From: CAZVFX01 sp964626565
GTDB lineage: Bacteria; Myxococcota_A; UBA9042; CAIXZC01
Length of the DNA stretch: 8,493 bases
Direction: 5' to 3'
Assembly (NCBI GenBank): GCA_964626565.1
Contig: CAZVFX010000203.1
Coordinates: 1-8,493 of the forward strand
In this document: positions 1-5,871 of the stretch, in pieces
How the letters are laid out: every line of letters starts with the position of its first letter
Numbering within the stretch: position 1 is the first letter of the stretch
Position numbers and translations under genes: made by a program
Notes under the pieces: generated by a model
Seen by the model: only the letters and a program-made list of their open reading frames with translations
Databases searched by the model: none
What the model was told of the DNA's origin: nothing

Positions 1-151
1 ACTAGGCTGGCCCTTCGTTTTGTGGGGATACATCAAGGTCAGACCCTTTCGGTTTTCGCTTTCCGGGGTCTTTGCATGCGCTCTCATGCTCCAGCGGCTG
101 CTCTCTCGGGCACGCATACGAGCTTGGGGACACACTCGCCCAAGAGTGTTC
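1..151. repeat. Non-coding left flank with palindromic motifs
   Basis: I see no convincing gene here. Two related motifs occur about 100 bases apart, TTGTGGGGATACATC near 20-34 and CTTGGGGACACAC at 123-135. On the minus strand both read TGTRTCCCCA. Two competing perfect 6-bp stems overlap at 123-149: CTTGGG/CCCAAG (123-128 with 139-144) and ACACTC/GAGTGT (132-137 with 144-149). A small GGTC-A-GACC palindrome lies near 38-46. Motifs of this style often flank IS200/IS605-type or REP-associated transposase genes, but no transposase is visible, so a mobile-element remnant is only an inference. The 132-149 hairpin directly follows the stop of the truncated minus-strand copy and could also act as a weak terminator for it. 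Confidence 0.3.
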
Positions 152-668
152 AATACGACGACGGAAATGGCCCGGTGACGTCGATGTCCGGGCCGTCGAC
201 TATGATGTTCCAGGTGTGGAAGCGAGTGGGCTCGATGGTGGTGACCTCGTTGAAACGAATGATGCTGGATTCGGGGAGGGTCAATGTCAGATAAAGGGCA
301 TTGGCGGGAAACTCGACCAGTTGGATGTCGGTCCGGGATTCCAGGTGGTCGAACATGTATTTGCCGAACCACACTGTCATCCAGTAGTTCCCATGCGCGA
401 TGGGGATGATCACTACGTGTGCGGGGTGGCCGTCGGCCCACGGGACCGTGATGTTGGGAATCACCACCATCTTCCACCCGGCCGATACGCTCACTTTGAA
501 CGCTGCGGGTGCGCCCTGAACCAGGAAGCTGCTGCCACCAATGGGCGGGGAGGCCAGGTCGAAAGTAACGTCAGCGGTTTCGCCGGCATACGGTTCCGGC
601 TCCGCCCCCCGTCCCCACTTTCCGCCACCGGGCATGTGTTCCTCCGGCTTCTTCTTCGGGTTCAGCAT
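150..668 (-). CDS. Truncated duplicate: C-terminal domain of the 800-aa membrane protein behind a foreign N-terminus (probable pseudogene)
   Basis: This is an open frame of 172 codons. Residues 15-172 are identical to residues 643-800 of the downstream membrane protein, a beta-rich soluble segment. The first 14 residues (MLNPKKKPEEHMPG) are unrelated to that gene and come from the unique sequence beyond the repeat junction at 627. No TM segment or signal peptide is present, so a product would be cytoplasmic unless a different start were used. No Shine-Dalgarno precedes the ATG at 666-668. The TGA stop at 150-152 is made by the junction, because the parental gene ends in TAG. Reading further upstream in frame gives GKCPHCKRHPPSR before an in-frame TGA at 708-710, and an ATG-TGG lies just above that TGA (711-716). 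The frame is thus one base change from a 188-residue ORF with a CPHC knuckle. It may be a decayed gene or a by-product of duplication. Confidence 0.5.
   Translation of the reverse strand: MLNPKKKPEEHMPGGGKWGRGAEPEPYAGETADVTFDLASPPIGGSSFLVQGAPAAFKVSVSAGWKMVVIPNITVPWADGHPAHVVIIPIAHGNYWMTVWFGKYMFDHLESRTDIQLVEFPANALYLTLTLPESSIIRFNEVTTIEPTRFHTWNIIVDGPDIDVTGPFPSSY
152..626. repeat. 475-bp direct repeat, copy 1
   Basis: This segment matches 1565-2039 at a constant offset of 1,413 bases. Translations in two frames on opposite strands are the same across the whole length, so nucleotide identity is at or very near 100%. The match stops sharply at both ends: base 151 is C against T at 1564, and base 627 is A against C at 2040. 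The repeat corresponds exactly to the last 158 codons of the large membrane-protein gene plus the final base of its stop codon. This copy is detached from the rest of that gene. Confidence 0.95.
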
Positions 669-702
669 ACGAGACGGCGGATGTCTCTTGCAATGTGGAC
701 AT

Positions 703-731
703 TTGCCTCACCACATGTTATTTGTTAACAT
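703..731 (+). promoter_or_regulatory. Predicted promoter of the toxin-antitoxin operon with overlapping operator-like palindrome
   Basis: A -35-like TTGCCT (703-708) and a -10-like TAACAT (726-731) are separated by 17 bases; each matches the consensus at 4 of 6 positions. A perfect inverted repeat, ATGTTA-TTTGT-TAACAT (715-731), covers the -10. A second perfect pair, ATGTGG (693-698) and CCACAT (711-716), interleaves with it. This arrangement suits autorepression by the HTH antitoxin, as known for MqsA and similar antitoxins. The E. coli MqsA palindrome type (ACCT...AGGT) is not seen. A consensus-like TTGACA at 731-736 has no good -10 partner downstream. Assignment is by inspection only. Confidence 0.4.
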
Positions 732-757
732 TGACATGGGCGTAACAGAGGGCGGAG

Positions 758-1072
758 ATGAGGAAACCGAAACTGGAGCGAAAGACGTTGCTCCAAATGG
801 TGACGGATGCCGTCGGAACCGGTCGGTATCGGATACTTCCTCATGCCCGGCAGCGTTGCAGCGAACGGCGGGTTTCGGCTCCGGATATCGAGAGCGCACT
901 CGTGAAGGGGCATCCGGTGCCCCGACGGGACCGTTACGATCGGCTAGCGGACGACTGGAGCTACTGCTTCGAAGGGGCTTCCGTTGACGAAGAAACCCTT
1001 CGGGTGGTTGTAGCCTTCAGTGACTGGATGCTGATTGTCACGGTCGTCCGGTTGGGTGGAAAGGAGGATTGA
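758..1072 (+). CDS. DUF4258-type toxin of a type II toxin-antitoxin pair
   Basis: This is a 104-residue protein with the DUF4258 pattern. A short basic N-terminus (1-22) is followed by YRILPHARQRCSERRVS (24-40), the helix PDIESALVKGHPV (42-54), a strand and loop around WSYCFEG (67-73), and hydrophobic strands LRVVVAFSDWMLIVTVV (81-97). The family is generally taken to share the small RelE/MqsR-like RNase fold, and H29, R34, E36 and R37 are the likely conserved polar positions. The gene lies 3 bases upstream of an HTH antitoxin, in toxin-first order as in mqsRA. The ATG at 758 follows a modest GAGG (748-751). The likely function is an mRNA-targeting, growth-inhibiting endoribonuclease neutralised by its partner. 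The family assignment is reasonably firm; the catalytic activity is inferred. Confidence 0.75.
   Translation: MRKPKLERKTLLQMVTDAVGTGRYRILPHARQRCSERRVSAPDIESALVKGHPVPRRDRYDRLADDWSYCFEGASVDEETLRVVVAFSDWMLIVTVVRLGGKED
1062..1067 (+). promoter_or_regulatory. Strong ribosome-binding site for the antitoxin inside the toxin 3' end
   Basis: AGGAGG sits 8 bases before the antitoxin ATG at 1076, within the last codons of the toxin gene. It is much stronger than the toxin's own GAGG. This would favour antitoxin over toxin translation from the shared mRNA, as expected for a toxin-first operon. Confidence 0.75.
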
Positions 1073-1075
1073 ACA

Positions 1076-1510
1076 ATGGCGAATGTGATGTTTATGGAAC
1101 TTGGATTCCCTATCGTACTGGTTGACCCCAAAATGGTGGAAATCCGGGGTGAGCGAGTGCCCGATGTGAACATGCGTGACCTGCAGGCCGCGGTCTTCCA
1201 ACTGTTGATCGTCAAACCCGCTCGGCTCACCGGGGCCGAAGTGCGTTTCGTTCGTAAGTACCTTCGTCTCCGTCAGGTCGACTTGGCCGGAGTGCTGAAC
1301 ATGGCGAACCATTCCGTCGTTTCGCAGTGGGAGTCTCGTGAAGACGACCCTGCGGGGATGGACTATAACACCGAGGTACTTCTCAGAGTGTGGATGGCGG
1401 TGAGAGCCGGCCAGAAGGAACGCCTCGTAGATCTACTGGAGCATCAACTCAAGGCGCTGAAGCCGCGGGCGAAGCGACCTCTGGAGGTCCGCGTTTCCGA
1501 GGCGGCCTGA
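1076..1510 (+). CDS. MqsA/YgiT-like HTH antitoxin lacking the zinc-binding cysteines
   Basis: This 144-residue protein has an N-terminal segment (1-50: MELGFPIVLVDPKMVEIRGERVPD and a helix) that would partner the toxin. It continues into an Xre-type helix-turn-helix (about 51-86: LTGAEVRFVRKYLRLRQ, DLAGVLNMANHSVVSQWE). The 'LTG-E-RF-RK' entry and the 'VSQWE' recognition helix resemble the C-terminal DNA-binding domain of MqsA/YgiT antitoxins. The classical family has an N-terminal Cys4 zinc site, but this protein has no cysteine at all, so the N-terminus must fold without zinc. A basic tail (127-140, KALKPRAKRPLEVR) ends the protein. The gene starts 3 bases after the toxin stop behind a strong Shine-Dalgarno. 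It probably neutralises the toxin and represses the operon through the upstream palindrome. Confidence 0.75.
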   Translation: MANVMFMELGFPIVLVDPKMVEIRGERVPDVNMRDLQAAVFQLLIVKPARLTGAEVRFVRKYLRLRQVDLAGVLNMANHSVVSQWESREDDPAGMDYNTEVLLRVWMAVRAGQKERLVDLLEHQLKALKPRAKRPLEVRVSEAA

Positions 1511-1523
1511 CGGGTGTTGACTC

Positions 1524-1543
1524 CGGCATCGCAAACGATGCCG
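1524..1543. terminator. Hairpin between convergent genes, possible bidirectional terminator
   Basis: CGGCATCG-CAAA-CGATGCCG is a perfect 8-bp stem with a 4-base loop. It starts 14 bases after the antitoxin stop and 20 bases beyond the stop of the convergent membrane-protein gene. No clean T-run follows on either strand, so intrinsic termination is plausible but not assured. It lies inside the unique segment, not in the 475-bp repeat. Confidence 0.45.
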
Positions 1544-1562
1544 ATCAATGGTTGGTATTCGG

Positions 1563-3965
1563 CTAATACGACGACGGAAATGGCCCGGTGACGTCGATGT
1601 CCGGGCCGTCGACTATGATGTTCCAGGTGTGGAAGCGAGTGGGCTCGATGGTGGTGACCTCGTTGAAACGAATGATGCTGGATTCGGGGAGGGTCAATGT
1701 CAGATAAAGGGCATTGGCGGGAAACTCGACCAGTTGGATGTCGGTCCGGGATTCCAGGTGGTCGAACATGTATTTGCCGAACCACACTGTCATCCAGTAG
1801 TTCCCATGCGCGATGGGGATGATCACTACGTGTGCGGGGTGGCCGTCGGCCCACGGGACCGTGATGTTGGGAATCACCACCATCTTCCACCCGGCCGATA
1901 CGCTCACTTTGAACGCTGCGGGTGCGCCCTGAACCAGGAAGCTGCTGCCACCAATGGGCGGGGAGGCCAGGTCGAAAGTAACGTCAGCGGTTTCGCCGGC
2001 ATACGGTTCCGGCTCCGCCCCCCGTCCCCACTTTCCGCCCATGGCGTCCCGAAGATAACTCACCGGGTGGTGCATCATGTCCGCATAGGTGATGGTAGGC
2101 GGAGGCGCCCAGGGATTGGGGAAGCCGGCCAGGCCGTGGATCATGTCTTTCGGTCGCTCGGTAAACTGGCTGAAGTACGGATGTGAAAAATCGGTGACTA
2201 TCTGGCTTATGCGCGCGCGCAGAAGCGCGAATGTATGCACGTGGGGCGACATGGCGAAATCCGGGGCGAAGGTCAACCTTGAAAGGCGGCGCCGGTCAGC
2301 TTCTGCGAACTTCGCCTCGTTGCTTCTCACCATGGGCGGAGTGACCGGATAGTCCTCCAGGATATACTCCACACGCGCTGTGAAGTTGCGCTCGTCCAGT
2401 TGGGCGTCGTATCCCGGTGCGGTGAGGTGAAAGACCACCAACACCGCCAGCATTCCGCCCCAGATTATCCCGATCCCCTTCAAGCTCAACAGCTTGCCCG
2501 GGTTGTCCTCGCGTCCCACAAACGCGTCGAAAAGTGCGACTACACCCGCCGTAATCCCGAGGGCTATGGGCTGGGAGAAGGTCAAAAATACACCCATTTT
2601 GTTGGGCTGTACCCAGTTGGCCATCACCATGAGCATGGCCATTTGCGGCAGCAGCCACAACGCGGAACTCGTTGCCACTACCGGGTTCCGCCGCCGTCCG
2701 CGAATCAGCCCGATGGGCAGGAACGCCATCAACACCAGCCCCCAACTCTTCATGATGGTAAGGGGAAAGGAAAGCAAGGTCGGGAAGCCGTTGTAGGGAC
2801 TTCTGACAGGCGAGTCCACAAAGGGCCAGCTCAACAGCCCGTTGAACTGAAAATCGAAGCCCAGGAAGGAGTGCGGAAGAGCCGGCATCGATACAAACGC
2901 CTCGTACACGTCCTTTCCACGCAGATAGCCGGCTGTGTGAATAAAGATCCACGGTATACAGAAGAACAGCAGGGATAGCAGCAGGATGGACAGGTTGGCG
3001 GTGCGCCCCTTGCCGAACATGTCGTGAACCAGGGGCGATTTGTAGTGCTCCACCTCAACCGAGCGCCACGCCACGTACAGCACAGCCGGCACCGATAGCA
3101 GGCCCACGTGCCTGATTCCCAGGAACAGGCCCAGGAACGCGCCCACGAAGATCCACTGCGTGGGTTTTTGGAACATGAGGAAGAACATTACCGTCCCCAG
3201 CGCCAGCCCCATGATGTTTTCATCCAGCAGTGGAATAGACAGCGCATACGGATTCAGCGCGACCAGCATCGACAGCAGGACTGCCGGCCCGGTGCGATTG
3301 AAGAGTGAAAGACCGAGGTGCCAGCCGAACCAGGCGGTGAGCAGCCCGAATACTGCGTGCAAAATGCGCAGTCCCGGGAAACCGAACAGGGATAGGAATC
3401 CGGAAACGAAGACCGACGGCCCCATGCGTTGCCCGCCGTTCCAGAGGAAGAACGCATTACGCTCGGTGAAGCAGTCGACGCACCCGGGGAATCCTACCGG
3501 CGGATTATCGGACAGATAGTCGAAGAAGGGGAGGATTCCGGCTCTGGAGACACACCTCTCCTGGTCGAAAAGGGAGGAGTCGTAGCTCACGAGGTAGGCG
3601 ATGAGCACGAAGGTGAGATAGAGGAACATCGGCCACGAGAAACTCCGCTTCAGCTCACCCATCAGATTCGCGGCATAGCCGAAACTTCCTTCTTTGATGC
3701 GCAAGCCGATTGCAGCACTCACGGAGACGGCCACCGACAGCGCCGAGACGTAGACCAGCGATTCATGGAACCGCGTAACCAGGCCGACGAAGCCGGCGAA
3801 GAGCAGGGCGAGGTAAGGGACGACGAGGAATCCCACTGCGAACGACACTGCGACGAACGCACCCCTGAATTTGTCCCTTGCCAGCAGTCTGGTCAGAAGT
3901 ACGCCGGGGAGGAAGAGGATTATCAGCGCAGCCAGCAGCGCGTATGCTGTGTATGCAAAAAACAT
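1563..3965 (-). CDS. Large polytopic membrane protein with soluble C-terminal domain, possible GT-C-type glycosyltransferase
   Basis: This 800-residue protein has about a dozen or more hydrophobic segments between residues 5 and 513, for example 5-28, 37-62, 69-88, 112-128, 202-222, 226-246, 250-284, 288-300, 325-343, 401-421, 430-450, 456-480 and 497-513. A soluble region of about 287 residues follows. After TM4 a long external loop carries SLFDQERCVSRA (131-142) and FPGCVDCFTERN (159-170), with D134, E136, C138, C162 and C165. An acidic site in the first large loop and the 'LNPYALSIPLLDEN' stretch (237-250) recall GT-C glycosyltransferases (PMT/ArnT-like). I recognise no family signature, so this is a structural guess. 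The last 158 residues look beta-rich and are exactly the duplicated segment. The ATG at 3963-3965 has no Shine-Dalgarno. The gene diverges from a small lipoprotein and converges with the antitoxin. Confidence 0.8.
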   Translation of the reverse strand: MFFAYTAYALLAALIILFLPGVLLTRLLARDKFRGAFVAVSFAVGFLVVPYLALLFAGFVGLVTRFHESLVYVSALSVAVSVSAAIGLRIKEGSFGYAANLMGELKRSFSWPMFLYLTFVLIAYLVSYDSSLFDQERCVSRAGILPFFDYLSDNPPVGFPGCVDCFTERNAFFLWNGGQRMGPSVFVSGFLSLFGFPGLRILHAVFGLLTAWFGWHLGLSLFNRTGPAVLLSMLVALNPYALSIPLLDENIMGLALGTVMFFLMFQKPTQWIFVGAFLGLFLGIRHVGLLSVPAVLYVAWRSVEVEHYKSPLVHDMFGKGRTANLSILLLSLLFFCIPWIFIHTAGYLRGKDVYEAFVSMPALPHSFLGFDFQFNGLLSWPFVDSPVRSPYNGFPTLLSFPLTIMKSWGLVLMAFLPIGLIRGRRRNPVVATSSALWLLPQMAMLMVMANWVQPNKMGVFLTFSQPIALGITAGVVALFDAFVGREDNPGKLLSLKGIGIIWGGMLAVLVVFHLTAPGYDAQLDERNFTARVEYILEDYPVTPPMVRSNEAKFAEADRRRLSRLTFAPDFAMSPHVHTFALLRARISQIVTDFSHPYFSQFTERPKDMIHGLAGFPNPWAPPPTITYADMMHHPVSYLRDAMGGKWGRGAEPEPYAGETADVTFDLASPPIGGSSFLVQGAPAAFKVSVSAGWKMVVIPNITVPWADGHPAHVVIIPIAHGNYWMTVWFGKYMFDHLESRTDIQLVEFPANALYLTLTLPESSIIRFNEVTTIEPTRFHTWNIIVDGPDIDVTGPFPSSY
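1565..2039. repeat. 475-bp direct repeat, copy 2 (in the intact gene)
   Basis: This is the partner of 152-626 in the same orientation, encoding residues 643-800 of the intact membrane protein. Recombination between the copies would delete 1,413 bases, including the whole toxin-antitoxin pair. The membrane gene would be left intact with a TGA in place of TAG as its stop. Confidence 0.95.
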
Positions 3966-3972
3966 CGTCCAG

Positions 3973-4002
3973 AGTGTATTTGGAGTGTGTGCGTTGAGTC
4001 AA
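3973..4002 (-). promoter_or_regulatory. Predicted promoter of the membrane-protein gene, probably leaderless
   Basis: On the minus strand TTGACT (3997-4002) and TACACT (3973-3978) are 18 bases apart. The -10 hexamer ends exactly 7 bases before the ATG, which would place transcription start at or next to the start codon. No Shine-Dalgarno is present in those 7 bases (CTGGACG). Confidence 0.45.
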
Positions 4003-4026
4003 GCCGGAACGCGTATTTCGCTTTTC

Positions 4027-4055
4027 TTGTCTGCGGCTGCGGTTCGCGCTATGTT
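4027..4055 (+). promoter_or_regulatory. Predicted promoter of the small lipoprotein gene
   Basis: TTGTCT (4027-4032) and TATGTT (4050-4055) are separated by 17 bases, predicting a start near 4062. A transcript from there would have a leader of about 13 bases containing GGGGGTGA. This supports the ATG at 4076 and argues against the in-frame TTG at 4061. Confidence 0.4.
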
Positions 4056-4075
4056 AACTTTTGGGGGTGAATGCG

Positions 4076-4345
4076 ATGTTAATCAAAGAAGCCAATCACT
4101 ACCCGGGAATCGCCGTTTTGGGGGCGCTGAGCCTGTTACTCAGCGCCTGCGGGTCCCTGGAACCCAATCCCGGCCAGACCTTCCTGTTCGGCTGGGTCCT
4201 ACTTGGCCTGCTTGTTCTGGCCATGCTGGTGCTGTTCGTTTCTCTCATCCGTTACGTAAAGGGCGGTGCGCCAGTCAAACCCAAGACTCCCGAACCCACC
4301 GAATTTGTCTACGACGCCAGTGAAGAAGAGGAAGAGGAAGATTAG
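4076..4345 (+). CDS. Small lipoprotein with second TM helix and poly-acidic tail
   Basis: This is an 89-residue protein. Residues 1-25 form a lipoprotein signal with one early lysine and a lipobox LSAC, giving lipidated Cys25. A short Pro/Asn linker (GSLEPNPGQ) leads to a second hydrophobic helix (about 36-60, GWVLLGLLVLAMLVLF). A Pro/Lys-rich hinge follows (64-72) and the tail ends in ASEEEEEED. If the lipobox is used, the lipidated N-terminus and the helix would anchor the protein to the inner membrane with the acidic tail in the cytoplasm; otherwise it is a two-helix hairpin. GGGGGTGA (4063-4070) gives good Shine-Dalgarno spacing to ATG 4076; an in-frame TTG at 4061 would precede its own Shine-Dalgarno. 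It is divergent from the membrane-protein gene. I recognise no family and assign no function. Confidence 0.7.
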   Translation: MLIKEANHYPGIAVLGALSLLLSACGSLEPNPGQTFLFGWVLLGLLVLAMLVLFVSLIRYVKGGAPVKPKTPEPTEFVYDASEEEEEED

Positions 4346-4375
4346 GAGAGGCAGGCCGTAGCAACGGATAGGCGG

Positions 4376-4396
4376 TGAGACCTGAAACCTGAGACC
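4376..4396. repeat. Three tandem heptamers between convergent genes
   Basis: TGAGACC, TGAAACC and TGAGACC follow head to tail (4376-4382, 4383-4389, 4390-4396), just before the stop of the minus-strand metalloprotease. The last unit also forms a 5-bp stem, AGACC (4392-4396) with GGTCT (4403-4407), across that stop codon. No clear intrinsic terminator with a T-run is visible between the two convergent genes (4346-4397). Confidence 0.5.
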
Positions 4397-4397
4397 T

Positions 4398-5864
4398 CTA
4401 CTGGTCTTCCAGTTGGATATCGACGTTGTTTTCTTCGACTGTGATTTGGCCCCGGCCTTGCCAGATGAGAGACCAGCCGGGGTACTTGGCCCGTATCGCT
4501 TCGACGAAGGGGTGGGCGCCGGGGGACAATTCGATTTCGGATGAGTCCAACTCCAATGAGCCGTCGGCGAAGTCGTCCTTGAAAGTGATGTAGTAGGTGT
4601 CGCTCTGGTACGAGATTATGACTCCCCGGTTGCGAATATCCAGGCCGTAGAGCCGGTCCACGTAGGAGAGAATACCCGAAACCATGCGGGAGCAGTCGGG
4701 GAGGCTGAAGGTGGTACCCCGGTTGGTGTAGTACGCACCGCCTCGTGTCGGGAATGATATCTTTACTTCGAAGCGTCCCTGCTTCTGCCAGTTGTCCAGC
4801 AACTGCTCTTCCTTCTCCAGATAGGCGCCCAGCTTGTCCGCCACCTCGTCTCTTGCATCTTCGTGTGCTTGCAACTCCTGGGCGATAGCTTCTGCCGGCA
4901 ATTCTCCCACGGAAGGCGCCATTTGCTCGAGGAGAAAGGGGAAGAGGCACCTGGCCTGGGCGCACTGCTCTTTCCAACCTTCGATCCCTGCAGCCTCGGC
5001 CAGGAAGGCAAGGGCCAGGCCGGTGCGATAGTATTTCCACTTCTGCAGGTCCCGGGGCTTGAACGCCTTGAGGTACGCAGTCACCCGCTTGTTCGCCTTC
5101 TCCCTGCTCGACTTACGGGCTGCCACCGTGTACATCTCCTCCACGTACCTGGCACTTCCTTCCACCCTCTCTTCCCACTCTTCGATCTGCCGGGCGGCTT
5201 CACCCGTCTCCAACCCGTAGCGATAGTTGCGAATAGCAGCGTAAGTAGCGAGCCGTTTTTTTAATCCCGCAGTATGGGGAGCCGTGAGCATCTCTGCCAG
5301 CATCAGCGCTTCGACATGGGCGATAAAGACATTGGTTTCGTCGTGATAGGGGTAGCGGCATTGCTCGGGGAAGGGCGGCTTCTTCCAGTTTGTCCGTTGG
5401 TGCTCGTGGAACAGTTCGTGTACCAGCAACCTGAACCACGAATTCGCATTGTTGTTGTCCCGGTGCCTCACCAGAAAGGCCTGGTTGCCTGCCACCGGGA
5501 ACTCCTTGGCAAAGGGCAATCCCGCGCTGATCTTCAGCTTGCGTGACTCTACCGCATACACCGGCATCCGAATCCCCTTCGCTTCCAGTTGGGTCAGTTC
5601 CGGAGTCACAACGCGGGGGTTGATGAGGAAGCTGCGCTGCCCGGGCCTGAAAATGAGGAGGGTGTAGTCCCCCGGACGGTAACCGGGCCAGATCTCTCCA
5701 CCTTCATCGTCGCCAATGTCGAGGGCCAGTTGAGTCAGTTCCAACGCTTCGCGTTCTTTGCTGGTGAGCGGTTGTTCAAGTTCGGTGGTGAGGCGTCCCG
5801 GGCAACCGGTAAGAATGACGGCTATGGCGGCAAGCAACGTCCATGACTGAGTGGCCCTTCCCAT
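4398..5864 (-). CDS. Lipoprotein zinc metalloprotease, gluzincin-like (HELFH...EGSARY)
   Basis: This is a 488-residue predicted lipoprotein. From ATG 5862-5864 the N-terminus is a compact signal (MGRATQSW, hydrophobic stretch, lipobox LTGC) that lipidates Cys21. HELFHEHQ carries the HExxH zinc motif (H149, E150, H153 from this start). About 80 residues later EGSARYVEE supplies a probable third ligand, E235, in the EGxAxY context typical of many gluzincins. The middle (about 240-365) is helical and charged. The C-terminal 120 residues look beta-rich, with WSLIWQGRGQITVEE near the end. A longer reading from a TTG at 5898-5900 adds 12 residues, but a predicted promoter lies between the two starts, so I prefer the ATG. 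The protein probably acts in the periplasm or at the outer membrane. I recognise no exact MEROPS family; the protease call rests on the two motifs. Confidence 0.75.
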   Translation of the reverse strand: MGRATQSWTLLAAIAVILTGCPGRLTTELEQPLTSKEREALELTQLALDIGDDEGGEIWPGYRPGDYTLLIFRPGQRSFLINPRVVTPELTQLEAKGIRMPVYAVESRKLKISAGLPFAKEFPVAGNQAFLVRHRDNNNANSWFRLLVHELFHEHQRTNWKKPPFPEQCRYPYHDETNVFIAHVEALMLAEMLTAPHTAGLKKRLATYAAIRNYRYGLETGEAARQIEEWEERVEGSARYVEEMYTVAARKSSREKANKRVTAYLKAFKPRDLQKWKYYRTGLALAFLAEAAGIEGWKEQCAQARCLFPFLLEQMAPSVGELPAEAIAQELQAHEDARDEVADKLGAYLEKEEQLLDNWQKQGRFEVKISFPTRGGAYYTNRGTTFSLPDCSRMVSGILSYVDRLYGLDIRNRGVIISYQSDTYYITFKDDFADGSLELDSSEIELSPGAHPFVEAIRAKYPGWSLIWQGRGQITVEENNVDIQLEDQ

Positions 5865-5871
5865 CCCGGAC

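Noticed and set aside
708..710. In-frame TGA between ATG-TGG and GKCPHC as a selenocysteine or reassigned codon
   Set aside because: TGA serves as the ordinary stop for the toxin and antitoxin genes, the other genes have no internal TGA, and the hairpin just downstream (bulged, starting right after the TGA) does not fit a bacterial SECIS convincingly. A simple nonsense change or chance is likelier.
72..728. Plus-strand open frame through repeat copy 1
   Set aside because: It is antisense to the duplicated coding sequence and reappears identically at the second copy (1548-2186). Its composition is shadow-like (runs of G, D, H, R) with no domain and no start signal.
627..1564. A transposon or integron cassette carrying the TA pair
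   Set aside because: There is no transposase, integrase, terminal inverted repeat or attC-like site. The flanking repeats are 475 bp of coding sequence, far too long for a target-site duplication.
4061..4063. TTG start for the small lipoprotein
   Set aside because: It coincides with the predicted transcription start, and the GGGGGTGA Shine-Dalgarno lies downstream of it, correctly spaced for ATG 4076.
3429..4070. Plus-strand 213-codon open frame opposite the membrane-protein N-terminus
   Set aside because: It is antisense to a gene with clear TM structure, is Gln/Glu/His/Arg-rich as expected for the complement of a hydrophobic coding region, and overlaps the promoter region of the real genes.
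4342..5040. Minus-strand 232-codon open frame overlapping the lipoprotease C-terminus
   Set aside because: It is an out-of-frame shadow, Arg/Gly/Pro-rich, without a domain, and it overlaps the better supported gene in another frame.
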